Below the pieces are notes generated by a model that saw only the letters and a list, made by a program, of their open reading frames with translations, was not told the origin of the DNA and did no database searches. This document shows, one piece after another, positions 1 through 10,729 of a stretch of 64,000 nucleotides of DNA; the first letter of the stretch is position 1, and each line of letters begins with the position of its first letter. The stretch lies in NCBI GenBank assembly GCA_030490835.1, contig CM059973.1, forward strand, positions 50,162,008-50,226,007. Direction: 5' to 3'. A program made the translations under genes and the position numbers. This DNA is from Annona cherimola. Its lineage: Eukaryota; Streptophyta; Magnoliopsida; Magnoliales; Annonaceae.

Positions 1-640
1 CTTGTCTAATTCCAAACTTTAGGCAGAGTTGGCCTACTTTATCATTATTGAATGGTGTACCATTATCAGATGTGATTTGATATGGGACATCATAACGATA
101 AATCATCTTGTGTTTAATGAATTCGACCACCTATTATGCTTATACTCTATTGTAGGCTTTAACTTTTTCCCACTTGGAAAAATAATCCGTGGCAGCCGAA
201 ATATATGAGTGCCCTTTAGATGATGATAGGTTGATTGGTCTGACAATATCAAAACCTCACCAAGAGAAGAGCCATGAGATAGGTCTTGGTAATAACTCTA
301 AGGCAGGAACATGATGAATATCACCATGTACTTGACAGGCTTTATAGAATTTTTCAAACTTGATTGAGTCTTAGACCATTGTGGGCTAATAATAACCCAA
401 TATTTTGATCCTATGAGAGATGCGTCGCCTTAATTGGTAAGCACCATATTCATTAGAATGTGTCTTCTGAAGAACCTGAAAAATTTCATTTCTGTCAATG
501 TAACGATGCCAAAGGCCATCAAAATCGATCCTATATAACTCGTCTTGAAACATGGTATATCTGAAGACAATCTTTGCGATTTTATTGCATTCAGATCATC
601 TAGAAAAACACCATATTTGAGGTAATTGATAATGGGTATG
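1..640 (-). pseudogene. Tat-like Ty3/gypsy integrase fragment
   Basis: Translated on the minus strand, this reads as a decayed gypsy integrase running off the left edge. Seen in order: the second half of the zinc-binding region (ACQVHGDIHHVPA, near 300-350), the first catalytic Asp in AATDYFSKW (near 195-225), and the second Asp in ITSDNGTPF (near 45-80). In-frame stops lie between the two Asp motifs, so no long ORF survives. The third acidic residue would be outside the window. It continues the RNase H and RT remnants at 643-2425 in the expected RT-RH-INT order, so it is the 3' part of one pol gene. The family would insert element cDNA; this copy cannot encode a working enzyme. Confidence 0.85.
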
Positions 641-642
641 TG

Positions 643-1138
643 CTAATCATCATTGCATGCGGGCGCCTCGAACACACTTCGTCCAACTTGGTTTACTTGG
701 AGATCCTCATCATCTTTGAGTTTTTGCACACCAATCGTCATGTCATCAAGCTCATTGAAAGCGAGGATATTGTCTAGCTTTGACAATGCATCGACAACTA
801 TGTTTTCTGACCGAGGAACATGCTCAACAGAAACAACTTTGAACTTTGCTAGTAAAGTTTGAGCTTTGTCATAATATTTTCGTAGATGAGGCTGATGCAC
901 CTCATATTGATCATTTAATTGTTTAATAACTAACTTCGAATCTCCGAAAAAATAAAATATTGGATTGCAAGAGAAGTTCCTTACCAATAATAAAAGCCTC
1001 ATACTTAGCTTCATTCTTTGTTGCTCTTTTTTCAAGAAAATACGAATGTGGGAATAAGTCTTTTTGAGGTGAGACTATGACAATTCCAACACCAACTCCA
1101 GATGGTTTTGAAGTACCATCAAAGTAAATTTGCCACAT
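643..1138 (-). pseudogene. Second (plant/archaeal-type) RNase H of the Tat-like pol
   Basis: Two overlapping minus-strand frames give an RNase H fold: YFDGTSKPSGVGVG near the start (first catalytic Asp), then the RATKNEAKYEA segment with the Glu, then GDSKLVIKQL with the third acidic residue, then VPRSENIVVDALSKL with the last Asp near the end. A frameshift separates the first part (to about 940) from the rest. A second RNase H placed between the retroviral RNase H and integrase is a known mark of the Tat/Ogre lineage of plant Ty3/gypsy elements, and that is my basis for the lineage call. The enzyme family removes the RNA strand during reverse transcription. Confidence 0.8.
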
Positions 1139-1309
1139 GGATTGCTACTTGCATAGAAAACTTATTCATCAGGTAGACTTTCCAAAATGGGAAACTCTTC
1201 CTCAAGTAGATCAGCTGCTAGGAAAAATGTTAATACTTGACCTTTTGCTATTTTTCAAGGGACATACTGGATACCAAATTCAGCTAACAATAATGATCAT
1301 TTTGTTAGG

Positions 1310-1567
1310 CTTCCTGAGAGCATGGGTCTAGTGATTAAAAATTTGAGGGGGTCGGCCATCGAGATTAAAATGATTTGATGTGCGAGGAAGTAATATCTTA
1401 GCTTTTGAGCAACAATGAATAGTTGCACTTGGCTTGTAACATTCGGCGAATGAGATAATATGTAGCTTGATCCTTTCCTTGGACATTCTCTTGTGCAAGT
1501 AATGCCCCCAGTGATAGCGAGCTAGCAGTAATATAAAGCATAAGTGACTTTCATTTTACTAGGGTTA
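1310..1567 (-). pseudogene. First (retroviral-type) RNase H of the Tat-like pol
   Basis: Minus-strand translation gives LMLYITASSLSLGALLAQ followed by QGKDQATYYL, typical of the retroviral RNase H that follows RT in gypsy elements. The expected Asp-containing positions are eroded and stop codons appear after about 50 residues. Downstream pieces resembling the ADPLKY/RP-LSGR region can still be traced towards 1310. It sits between RT (1568-2425) and the second RNase H (643-1138), completing the dual RNase H layout. Confidence 0.7.
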
Positions 1568-2425
1568 TCAAAATAAGGGGCCTTTGCAGCAACTCTTTAA
1601 TAGCTTCAAAACTCGTTGAAAATCTTCATCGCACTGAAATGCTATATCTTTCTTCATTAACTTATGAAATGGCCGACACCGGCCAGACAAGTTAGAGATA
1701 AAACACCAAATATAAGATAATTGGCCTTGTAGGCTCCTGAGCTCTTTCATGCTATGTCAGGGTGACATTTTCTGAATTGCTTCCGTCTTGAGTGGATCAA
1801 CCTCAATTCCTCTTTGGCGGACTTAAAAACAAGAAATTTTTCAGACGATATTCCAAATGCACACTTGACAGGGTTCATTTTAAGATCATAGTTTCTTACA
1901 TGAAGGAACACCAACCTCAAATCTTCATGGTGTCTCTAGTGGTTGTTGTATCTTACAACTAGATCATCAACATAACATTTGACATGTTTGTGCAACATAT
2001 CATGAAATATTATTTGCGTAGCTCTTTGATAAGTTACATCGGCATTCTTGAGTCCAACAGGCAGGATTTTGTAGTAAAAGACACCCATCAAAGTTCAAAA
2101 TGTGGTAGCGGTTACATTTACTAGAGCCATCTTAATTTGATTATATCTAGAATATCCATCTATGAATGAGAAGGTGTCATACAAGGCTATGTTATCAATT
2201 AGCAAATCAGTGAAAGGAAGAGAAACCTCATCTTTTGGGCATGCTACGTTCGAGTCTCAAAAATACACATAAATGCAAATTTGCCCATTCTTTTTTTTGA
2301 CAAGGATGATGCTAGAGATCCATCTTGAAATTCTGAATGAATCTAGCATCAATGAGTTTTTCGACTTCTTTAATGATCTCCTCCTCGAGTTTTGGTCAGA
2401 ATCTTCTTGGAGCCTGCTTGTCTGG
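1568..2425 (-). pseudogene. Reverse transcriptase, C-terminal two thirds, Tat-like
   Basis: Minus-strand fragments show the palm domain of a gypsy RT: the EEEIIKEVEKLIDARFI segment just inside the 2425 boundary, a KKKNGQI motif near 2290, and an intact YVDDLVV catalytic motif at about 1950-1975. The region at 1568-1750 (LRSLQGQLSYI, CRPFHKLMKK) is the RT connection segment. Frameshifts and stops break the gene at several places. The N-terminal third lies beyond 7867, because a 5.4 kb LTR complex has inserted within the sequence upstream of the fingers domain. This is a dead copy. Confidence 0.85.
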
Positions 2426-2739
2426 TGATAATAGATAAATAATAATATATTTTGTACGTATTTTAATACCAATTCGGTTAATAATTATTTGAGTTTAATG
2501 AGAAATTTGCTTCAAAATGTGCACTTGCAATAACTGGGTATTAAATATTAATTCTAAGTTATTTAAATGACTGTTTAATATTTGAGCTTGAAATGAAAAA
2601 ATATTTATTGCTATGGAAATAAATATTTTTGAGATATATCAAATGTTTATTTATTTACCATCTATAAAATGAGTCGGGCAGATTTTTAATTAACAGTTAA
2701 AATTTTATTTTACAGGTATTTATCTCAGCCACATGACAA

Positions 2740-3345
2740 TTAATTCAAGCTGTCCATTTTATTTTATTGCCCATCTGAACCATTTAGATTTCCAGAGTCC
2801 AATCCAAGCCGTCCATTCTTCTGTTTCAGCCATATTAACAAGCTGGACGTACAAACCATGTGAAGCAACCAACATGATTTTTAAATATTTTAGCAACCAT
2901 GCAAAAGCCCTACTATCCGTCCAAGTCAATCCATGCAGTTCCGGCCATATGATCTGGACCGTCTAGAAATCTGAAATCCAGACCGTCCACATGCACCTTA
3001 AAAATCAAGCTGTCCATATTCAGCAGCTTGAAGCCATTCATTTCAATTAGATCATTCCTCGAAGGCAAAAAATAGACCATCTAATTCAAGCAACCATGCA
3101 GCTATCCCATGAAATTCAATGGCCACAAGATTTAAGCCGTCCACACCACATCATCAACCACCGTCCAAAGCTAATACAGATGCGTAAATCAGCAGCATTC
3201 AACAGCTAAAAATTCAAGCAATAGATGCGTAGATTTTTTTTAGCCACCGACCAGTTGAGTTTTTTTTTTTTGATGTAGATTAATCAAAACCGACCTACTG
3301 AACCGCTAGAACACCGGCTCAGATCTAAGCCGTCCATTAAACAGC
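2740..3345. repeat. Iterated GCCGTCCA-type motif in Athila LTR U3
   Basis: About a dozen degenerate copies of a GCCGTCCA/GCTGTCCA/TGGACGG motif occur in 600 bp, including near 2747, 2807, 2841, 2916, 2951, 2979, 3009, 3134, 3163 and 3330. The same motif, mostly as TGGACGGCT, recurs in the matching part of the other Athila-type LTRs (10850-11500, 25390-25830, 48040-48600). All lie upstream of the LTR TATA box. Its function is unknown; a transcription factor site array is one possibility. Confidence 0.6.
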
Positions 3346-3884
3346 TTAACGCAATAATCGATTAACGCATCAAGTTTATGCGCAATTCAATTTGCTTAAG
3401 CTCAAAGCAGGTTGCGTATAACTTGATTTAACACAAAGTCACAATTATAAATAGGGGAGCGCGGCCAGATCTGGGGGGAAGAAAAAGATTCCAGAGAAAA
3501 TTGGCAGCAAAAATTAGGGGAGAGAGAGCAAGGGGTGGAGAGGAGGCAAAGAGCACAGCGTGAGAGGCAAGGCGGCGAGTCATGAGGAGCGGCCGACACA
3601 CCACCGGGGTTTCTAACTAATAAGCTTTTCTTTCTTCATTCATTTTTAGTTTAAGATGGATTTATATTTTAATTTTATTTTTCACTTAAACATGCTTAAC
3701 TAAGCCCTAAATCTAGGGTTTAGGATGTAGCATGGGTACAATGTAGTGTAGTTTGTGGTTTCAATTTATTTATGATGTATATTATTGTTAATTTAATATC
3801 TTGTTATTTAATGCTTGCCTAGTGTTTGAGCTCCTACTTTGGCAATGATTCCAATATATTAGGTGTTCAAACCGAGAGATAAAA

Positions 3885-4275
3885 GGGATCTGATCTCCTG
3901 CACCCAGGAGCAGGCAGCGTTGCCTGCTCCCGGGTGCACACACCTATTTTATTTTTATTATTTTTAAATTTTTTTTAGAAATGTTAATATAGGTGTATTT
4001 AACATGTATATAAATTTTTACCATTTTTGGAGTATTTTAGATATTTATTTTTTATTTTTGAAAATCAGTGGCATTTTAGGTAATTTTAAATTACGAAATG
4101 CCACTGATTTTCAAAAATTAAAAATAAATATCTAAAAATCTCCAAAAATGTTAAAAATTTATACACATGTTAAATATACTTGGGCTAATAATTTTATGAA
4201 AAAATTTTCAAAAAAAATAAAAAAAAATTGGTGTATGCGCCCGGGAGCAGGCAAGGGTGCAGGAGATTAGATCTC
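3885..4275. mobile_element. Mutator-type MITE (foldback, 391 bp)
   Basis: The element is flanked by the 9-bp direct repeat GAGATAAAA (3876-3884 and 4276-4284), the duplication size of Mutator superfamily elements. The inverted ends read GGGATCTGATCTCCTGCACCC on the left and, reverse-complemented, GAGATCTAATCTCCTGCACCC on the right. A second matching block, TTGCCTGCTCCCGGG, follows on both sides; the left arm has a 14-bp insertion between the blocks. The rest of the element is also palindromic, with mirrored arms (AAATCAGTGGCATTT and its complement) meeting near 4090. There is no coding capacity. It sits in the Athila solo LTR, whose uninterrupted sequence is known from the 9608 copy. Confidence 0.85.
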
Positions 4276-5939
4276 GAGATAAAAATATAATATATGATTA
4301 TCAAGATGTTAAACCTAAAAATCTAAGATCATGAGAATAGGTGTGATGACCTTGACGAATTCCATGAACGACCATAGAACTTAATGAATCCTAATTAACT
4401 TAATTACATGAGAATAGGTGGTTAAGAATAGATTAGGGTTACACCTTGTAGTTTTTGAAAGAAATAAATTAGGGTTTGTTGTGGCGCCCCGAACCGAGCA
4501 TCACAACCTTACTCCAAAATCTATCGATTGGTAAATATGAATCAGGATTGTTGCCCTGATCATGCGGCGAGTTCTTAATTGGAACTCGTCCAAATTTTTT
4601 TTCATTTCTTTTATCCCTCATCATTTCATGTCTTTGCATTCCACACCATTCATCTTATAAACGACAATACGCTTGTAATCAATTGTACATATCATTCATA
4701 ACATATTAACTTGTCTCTTCTACATTAAAGGTCCTCTTGACCTAATATGTCCTTTTAATTCCATGTCAATAACAAGGATCCATCAACTCTTAGCATGCAA
4801 GCACTTATCTTTTAAGGCATTCCTTGTCTCAGTCATATCATATTTATACAAGGCATTTTAAATCTTTTACCTTCTCAATCATATAATACCTATGCAAGGT
4901 ATCCTGAACATATGTACTAACAGTACCATATCCCTTAGGGTATTCATTCATGCTTCCACATACAAAGGATTACAAACCTTTGAAAATTCCTTCCTTTTTC
5001 AGCGAGAACATGTCTTTCATCACTTGAATTTTCCTTGCACCTATCTAAGGGGGGAAAACAAAACATGAGTCGAAACTCAATAAACTTAAATGCATTTCTC
5101 TCAATTCGGTAGGATACACTTAGCAAGTGATCAGTTACCAATGGAATAGAAACCTTTTCATAAATCATTCATGGAAACCTTTCACAAACCATTCATGAAA
5201 ATCATTCATGTAAACCATTCGTAAATCCCAGTTTTTAGGCATTTCATAAACATTGGATATGCAAATGCATTATTTCCATTCATGACATAATCCTTCATGT
5301 GAGGGTACGCTAGCTCGGGGAACATCCTTTCATAATGTAATCCTTTCCATCCTTAGCGCCGGACCTTCCGACTTCGCAACGTCAAGGGGGACTCTTTGTC
5401 CACTTACTGCCTCGACTAGCCTACTTGATTTCCATTCCATGCATGACTTTCGCCACCCTGGCATTATATACCTCTTACACATGGCAACTTGCCATTCTCA
5501 TGTAGAAAATTCTTTGCACAATCCATTTGAACATCGTTTCATGAAAACATCATTTAAATACATGCTAGCATGCCATTTGAAAATAGGAAAGATTTTAACC
5601 AATCATTTCAAAGAGAAATAAAGAGATGAAGGAATGACCATCCTTAAACAACTTTAGAAACATTCGAGTAAAGCAACTTGAAAGCATTTTTACATTTGAG
5701 AATAAAATCTCATTTTCAAAGGTCCTGTTTGCTTACCTCCTCAGTCAGCGTCCTCGACCTTTTCTTTCCCTTTTCCTATTCAAGGAAAAAAGATATTTCA
5801 TTCATTCCATTCTGGTTGCTTCCCATGCATGCTTTATAATATTTGGTCATTATCTCCTTATACGGATTTTTTATCCATAGGTTCTTCAAAAATTCCATCC
5901 TTATATTCATAATATTAATCTCAACTTTTCTTCAAAATC

Positions 5940-6030
5940 ACGCTGTTCACTGTTCATAGTTACTGTTCAAAATCACTGTTCATGATTACTGTAGTAGATT
6001 ACTGTTCACAGCGTTGAAAGTTACTATTCA
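5940..6030. repeat. Short iterated ACTGTTCA repeat
   Basis: Within about 90 bp the phrase (TT)ACTGTTCA or a one-base variant recurs about seven times at irregular 10-17 bp spacing. It lies in the part of the 4480-7630 LTR downstream of its promoter. I see no coding or obvious structural role. Confidence 0.6.
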
Positions 6031-6638
6031 TGGGTTCCAAAAATCAACATTTTTTCCTAAAATAAAAAAATACCATGACATAGCTCTTAGTTAGTATATC
6101 ATGGGAAATTCATAAATTTTGAATTTATCATCATTTACTTGGCGAAATAAATCATTTTCTTCATATACTAAAATTCATCATAATTTCATTTAAGCATAAT
6201 CCTTAAATCTAAAAATCATGAGATTAATATATCATCATTATAACATCATAACTATCATAAATATTCTTCCCAAATCATCATTTAGAAATTTTGGAGCATT
6301 ATTCACACATTTTATACATAATCTTCCTGAATGCTCTATTTGCGCTCTAAATTTTTGATGTTTTGGCAAAATTCCAATACGGCATTATAACTATATTTAT
6401 TTTCTCATGCTTAGGAATTATCTAAGCAAGGTTTTACCCTACTTAACATCAAAAATAATTTTGAGGAGAATCCACTTACCTTAAGTGAAGATATCCTCCT
6501 TTCTTCTTCTCTTTCTCTCTCTTCCCTTCTTTCCTTCCTTCCTCTTTTGCCTAAAACGTGGGTGGGGGTGGGATTTTGAGCTTTTGCTCAAGCTTGGGAT
6601 GGCTTGGGGTGTGAAATTCGTTCAAGCCATTCACCCCT

Positions 6639-6646
6639 ATTTATAG
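6639..6646 (-). promoter_or_regulatory. TATA box of the 4480-7630 LTR
   Basis: It reads TATAAATA on the minus strand, 0.98 kb from the LTR's 5' end. The related LTRs have TATA-like sequences at matching distances (58681-58688, about 1.14 kb; 61548-61554, about 1.0 kb). A pyrimidine-rich stretch, purine-rich in the transcript, lies just downstream (6500-6545). Confidence 0.6.
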
Positions 6647-7867
6647 TATCCCAAATTTCATGAAATTGCATTCTACCCCCTTGAAATTTGGATTAAATTC
6701 CAAATATATCATTTCCATGTCATTTCCTAGTAATTTATCCTTATCGTAGGTGGAAAATTTCTGGCCACAAGTTTCCATTGCTGATCCATCCATTAATTGC
6801 TTGATTTCCATCAAAAGGTGTGATTAATCTTAACCGTTGATCATCCATGATAATACAATCTCAACCGTTGATTTAATCACAAATTTCCATGCATGGCATG
6901 GAGCCTTGTGCAACCCCATTCACTTCCACTGTAGCATGCTCTATTTAATGTATTTTGTTTTTTTATGAAAATGCATTTTTTATTCCAAATCAATCTATCC
7001 ATCCATCTCATGATAATCGTCAATCTCAACCATCGATTTGGACACAAAATCCAAGCCATAGCTGACGCCCAAGCCTCCCTTGGATTTTGTGATGATTTAA
7101 TTTTAATTAAATTAATCAAAAGTTAATCCTTTCATTAATGAAAAAGCAAAGACGCTTTTTGATCCTCAAATGATGTTAAATCTTGACCCTTAATTCATGA
7201 TTTTTGATAGATCTTGGATCACTCATCATGTTCATCATAAGATTTTGGTCATCCATGAAAAATTTCACCTCAATCCAACGTCCGGATTGCAAATTATGAA
7301 TTTTTCTTTAAAACCACCCTTAAATCCGAAAATTATTAAAAAATTCAAAAAGCATCACTATTCCTCTTTTGTCTTTTAGTGGAAAAATTTCTTTTTCTTC
7401 TTTTATAATTAAGTTAATCCAAAATGATTAACTTAACATATTCCTTAATCCCGCATTTACTATTCACGTTTCACTATTCATCCGAATTAACATTCCATAA
7501 TTAGCTATTTAATCCTCTAATTCCACATATTGCAAAAATATCATCAATATATTTCATATAATGACTAATACATTACCTAGGGTTTATAACCCTAGGGTTT
7601 CATACATGGTCCTAAAATCGGGGTTTCACATTTGTTCTCTCCTTTAACAAACAATATCCGGTTCCATTGCAAAAGACTCATCCCTGTTTTCTAATATTTG
7701 ATTCTAAATTCTAAATTTTATTTTTCCTATTTTCCTATTTTTCTTTATTCCCTAAATATTCAATAAGAAAGCATTTAAAATAAAGTTTTAAGTTCCAAGT
7801 TCCCTATGGATCAATATTTTATATACTAGAATCTATAACCCGTGTACTTGCGATGAGATTGCGAACA

Positions 7868-8507
7868 ACTGACTTTTTATCTCGTATAATATACAGATAG
7901 TGCAATGCAACTGCAGGATTGAGTCCTAGCATTTCAAAATATCCCCAAGCGAAGGTGTCTTTGAATTCGCTTAAGAGTAGTGACGCCTTATCTTCTTTGG
8001 ATAGGTTTTTAGTGATGAAAATGGGTCTCAAATTTTTTTTAGTCTCGAGATTGAATTCTTCAAGTATGTTAATGGTGGGTTGTCCTCCATCCTTGATAGC
8101 CGGCGAGGCTTCTTCTAGTTCTAGCATTTATTCTTCCTTATCACTTGAACTTTCACTTGTAGAGATGTAATAAGTGGCAATAAAGTCGACATCATCTTCC
8201 TCCTTGTACCCAAGACTGAACTTCCTGTTACTTTTTTGGTAACCTGAGGGTCTTTTGAATAATGAGATTGGGATCTTGTCTCTGAGGTCAAATAAATGTA
8301 GTTCACTAGAGTAGAATCCCATTAAGTCCATGATTTTCTTGCTTTCCTTGTTGTAATGATGAAAATCCCATTCTTCAACTTAGTAGTTGGTAAGCAGGAT
8401 GAATTATTAGGATTTTCATAGACTTTTCTATATTGCTCAATACATTCTGGCAAAGTTCTCATCTTGAAGTTCTTACATATTTGGAGCAGACAGATTAAAT
8501 CCAACAA
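7868..8507 (-). pseudogene. RT N-terminal region of the Tat-like pol
   Basis: The minus-strand frame at 7819-8127 reads FVTKNL/ASLLLSEFKDTFAWGYFEMLGLNP-type sequence followed by a HYLYIIRDKKSV segment. This is the conserved lead-in to gypsy RT (LL-EFKDVFAW--EM-GL-P). The reading stops at the Athila-type solo LTR boundary (7867) and resumes at 2425 with the RRF/EVEKLIDA segment, showing one gene split by the insertion. Frames further upstream (8128-8507) are low complexity and broken and probably belong to the protease-RT linker. Confidence 0.8.
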
Positions 8508-9129
8508 GCATTACTAGGATCTCATTGAACAACTCCCTAGGTTTTTGGTTTTATTGAGTAGCCTTAGTGACCATTTTATCTCCACCATGACAAGGCGACT
8601 TTTCATCTTCATGGGCCTAACTTTGGAACCTTCGAAGAGCTTCCGGATCTACCTCAAACCTAAAGGGATTGGCTGCAGGTAGTTTAACAAATTTTTTCAA
8701 GATTTTTAGGTCTAAGTAGAATCGTGAATCTACAAAAGTATTGCTGTAGTTGGCAGGAGGTGGTATGACTACCCCTTATCGTTGTTGTGGTAGTGGCTAC
8801 ATTGGGTCGAGGCTTATATTCTCGAACTTAGTTCGAAACTCAGCCTTTGGTGACGTTGTCTCTCGTTGGTGACCGTGGCCTCAACCATGACATCAATATT
8901 CTATCCTTTCATCTCTTGAGAAAGTGTTTGCGTTTGTTAGGGTAAGGGGAGCATGGGACACCGCCTATTGGCTTTCCAACACAGTCGCTTCACTTGCCTT
9001 TATAGAAGTGTTGTCAGTACTTGCTAAGTCATAATACTTAGCATTAGAGTAGAATGCTTCTACTATTGTGAATGGTTTATGGTTAGCAAAGATTCTTTTC
9101 TCTACTTCCTCTTTACAATACTTGAAGCA
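8508..9129 (-). pseudogene. Decayed protease-RT linker of the Tat-like pol
   Basis: No frame stays open for more than a few dozen codons. Position and strand place it between the RT lead-in (7868-8507) and the protease (9130-9420) of the same element. I recognise no domain in it. Confidence 0.45.
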
Positions 9130-9420
9130 TTAATGTCCCTTTGATGCAACAATCCTGTTGCAATGGAGCCAGGGTCTTCCTAGCAACATGTTGTATGAAG
9201 TTGAAGCATTGATCACAAAACATGGAATCGCAGTGCAAAAATCTTTTATGGTTAGCTCCAACTCAATTAGGCTCGTAGCTTTTTGAGTTTCTTGATTGAA
9301 TCTATGAATCACCACACTGGTATCTTGTAGGGCTGATGGAGAAATTGCAATCCTTTTTAGCGCTCGAAGAGGTAGGATATTGATTACAGACTTGGCATCC
9401 ATCATGATTCGATTAACCAA
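9130..9420 (-). pseudogene. Aspartic protease remnant of the Tat-like element
   Basis: The 96-residue frame reads MDAKSVINILPLRALKRI near its start and NMLLGRPWLH near its end. This matches the layout of the Tat-lineage retropepsin: a D-G-G-S-type active site followed by NLLPL, and a C-terminal LLGRPW motif about 60-70 residues later. The active site reads DAKS instead of the usual D-G/T-G-S/A, so the catalytic loop is degenerate. The family cleaves the element's polyprotein. The gene is cut off from gag by the Athila insertion at 9608-26109. Confidence 0.75.
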
Positions 9421-9602
9421 TTCCCTGCTAAATTGCTCATAACATATAAGGGTTGGTTGTGGTTAGTATATTTGAGTAGTATGTCTTCATCGGTGAATGA
9501 AATGACCTTATTACATTCAGTTGCATCGACTAGCTAGGAAAGATGCACATTTTTTTTAGTCATAGCACTGACTAATGCATCTCTAGCTCTTGTAATAGCT
9601 AC
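9421..9602 (-). pseudogene. Upstream end of the Tat-like protease region
   Basis: The minus strand gives a SFTDEDILLKYTNHNQPL-type segment, which resembles the sequence that precedes the Tat protease active site, with stops on both sides. It ends at the Athila target site (9603-9607) and continues at 26115. Confidence 0.55.
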
Positions 9603-9607
9603 AAAGC
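9603..9607. other. Target-site duplication AAAGC, left copy
   Basis: AAAGC stands directly before TGTTCGC, the left end of the Athila element, and is repeated exactly at 26110-26114 after TTATCA. This fixes the element ends. Confidence 0.92.
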
Positions 9608-10587
9608 TGTTCGCAATCTCACCGCAAGTGCATGAGTCGTAGATTGTAGTATATAAATTATCAATCCACAGGGAATTCGGGACTATAAATTTTGCTTCTA
9701 AACGCTTTCGTGTCGGATATGGAGAGAATATAGCAAATAAAATAGAAAAGTGGGAAGAAAATATAATAAATAAAAGAGAAAGGAAATAAACAAAATGGGA
9801 AGAGAAAATTGCAAATTAGAACGAGTAGAGATCAAGAGTGCAAGTACCTAGGGTCTAGGATTTCACATGCGTCTTTTGCAACGGGTAGTGGTATAATTAT
9901 TTAATCTGAATATTGTTTGTTAAAGGAGAACAAACCCTAATTTATCCTTCCACCTTCTCTCAAACCTACAAGGCATACCCTAATTTTTCTTAACCACATA
10001 TTCTCATGGGATTAAGTTAATTAGAATTCATTAAGTTCTGTGGTTTGTTCATGAAATTCCTCAAGGTCATCATGCCTATTCATATGGTCTTTATTTTCCA
10101 GGTTTAATATCTTGATTATCGTATATTAGGTTTCCACCTTTCGGTTCCATCACCTAATATATGAAATCATGCCAAAGTACGGGCCCATATACAAAGCAAG
10201 CATAAAAATCACGAGATATTAAATTAACAATAATATCCATCATAAATAAATTTAAAATCCACACCACGCTACATTGTACACATGCTACATCCTAAACCCT
10301 AGATTTAGGGCTTAGCCGAGCATGTTTAAGTCTAAAATAAAATTAAAATTCAAATCCATCTAAAACAAGACAATTAAAAATAAAAATGGAAAAGATAGAA
10401 AAGCTTATTGGTTTGAAGCCCTGATGGTGTGTCGGCCGCTCCACGCAACTCGCTAATCCGCCTCTTGCCTGTGCTCTCCACCTTGCTCTCTCTCTTTCTC
10501 TCTCAAAATTTTGCCTATATTTCTCTATCTGCTGCTCGTTGGAATTTTCTTCTCCGGAACGAACATTTGCTGCTTAACCAATTCTCC

Positions 10588-10594
10588 TTTTATA
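10588..10594 (-). promoter_or_regulatory. TATA box of the Athila 3' LTR
   Basis: It reads TATAAAA on the minus strand within GGCTATAAAAGGAG. In the 5' LTR the same position (25196-25202) reads TATGAAA. Confidence 0.6.
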
Positions 10595-10729
10595 GCCATC
10601 CATCTGTGTTATGTGGGGTCTATATAAATGCAGCTGCTTATGTTCACGTGAATGGCTGGATTTGGCAAATTAATGGGTAGCATGGGGTGCTCACGTGCTT
10701 GCTCATCATGTGAATTTGCTGGATGTTGC

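Larger units (their letters stand above)
4480..7630 (-). mobile_element. Solo LTR of a TGTGAAACCCC/TGTGGCGCC gypsy-type family
   Basis: The element starts TGTGGCGCCCC and ends GGGGTTTCACA, the TG...CA ends of an LTR, and is flanked by TTTGT on both sides (4475-4479 and 7631-7635). The Athila LTRs supply the empty site GGGTTTGTTCTCC. It has no coding region. A TATA-like TATTTATA at 6639-6646 reads as TATAAATA on the minus strand, about 1 kb from the 7630 end, so the LTR is in minus orientation. It is related to 53994-59828 and 60550-62821, sharing near-identical blocks near its left end and at 5290-5470. The lineage is probably Ty3/gypsy; no internal domains are present to confirm this. Confidence 0.85.
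2426..7867 (+). mobile_element. Athila-type solo LTR with two nested insertions
   Basis: The sequence begins TGATAATAG and ends GATGAGATTGCGAACA. Its first ~170 bp and its end match the reverse complement of the Athila LTRs at 9608-11824 and 24217-26109. Removing the MITE (3885-4275) and the TGTGGCGCC LTR (4480-7630) with their duplications leaves about 1.9 kb, one LTR length. There is no internal region, so it is a solo LTR in plus orientation. The flanks are TCTGG on the left and ACTGA on the right, a probable 5-bp duplication that has drifted at two positions. It interrupts the Tat-like RT: the reading resumes at 7868. A TATA-like TTATAAATA lies near 3445. Confidence 0.88.

Noticed and set aside
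1..2425. Endogenous pararetrovirus (caulimovirus) origin of the RT/RNase H remnants
   Set aside because: Integrase follows RNase H and a gag/protease of gypsy type lies upstream. Caulimoviruses lack integrase, and no movement protein or coat signature was seen.
10429..10680. ORF starting MSAAPRNSL, also at 25036-25320, with a relative at 3402-3599 (minus)
   Set aside because: It recurs because the LTR itself is repeated. It is antisense to the element transcript near its start and ends at unrelated points in the copies. No sign of protein conservation.
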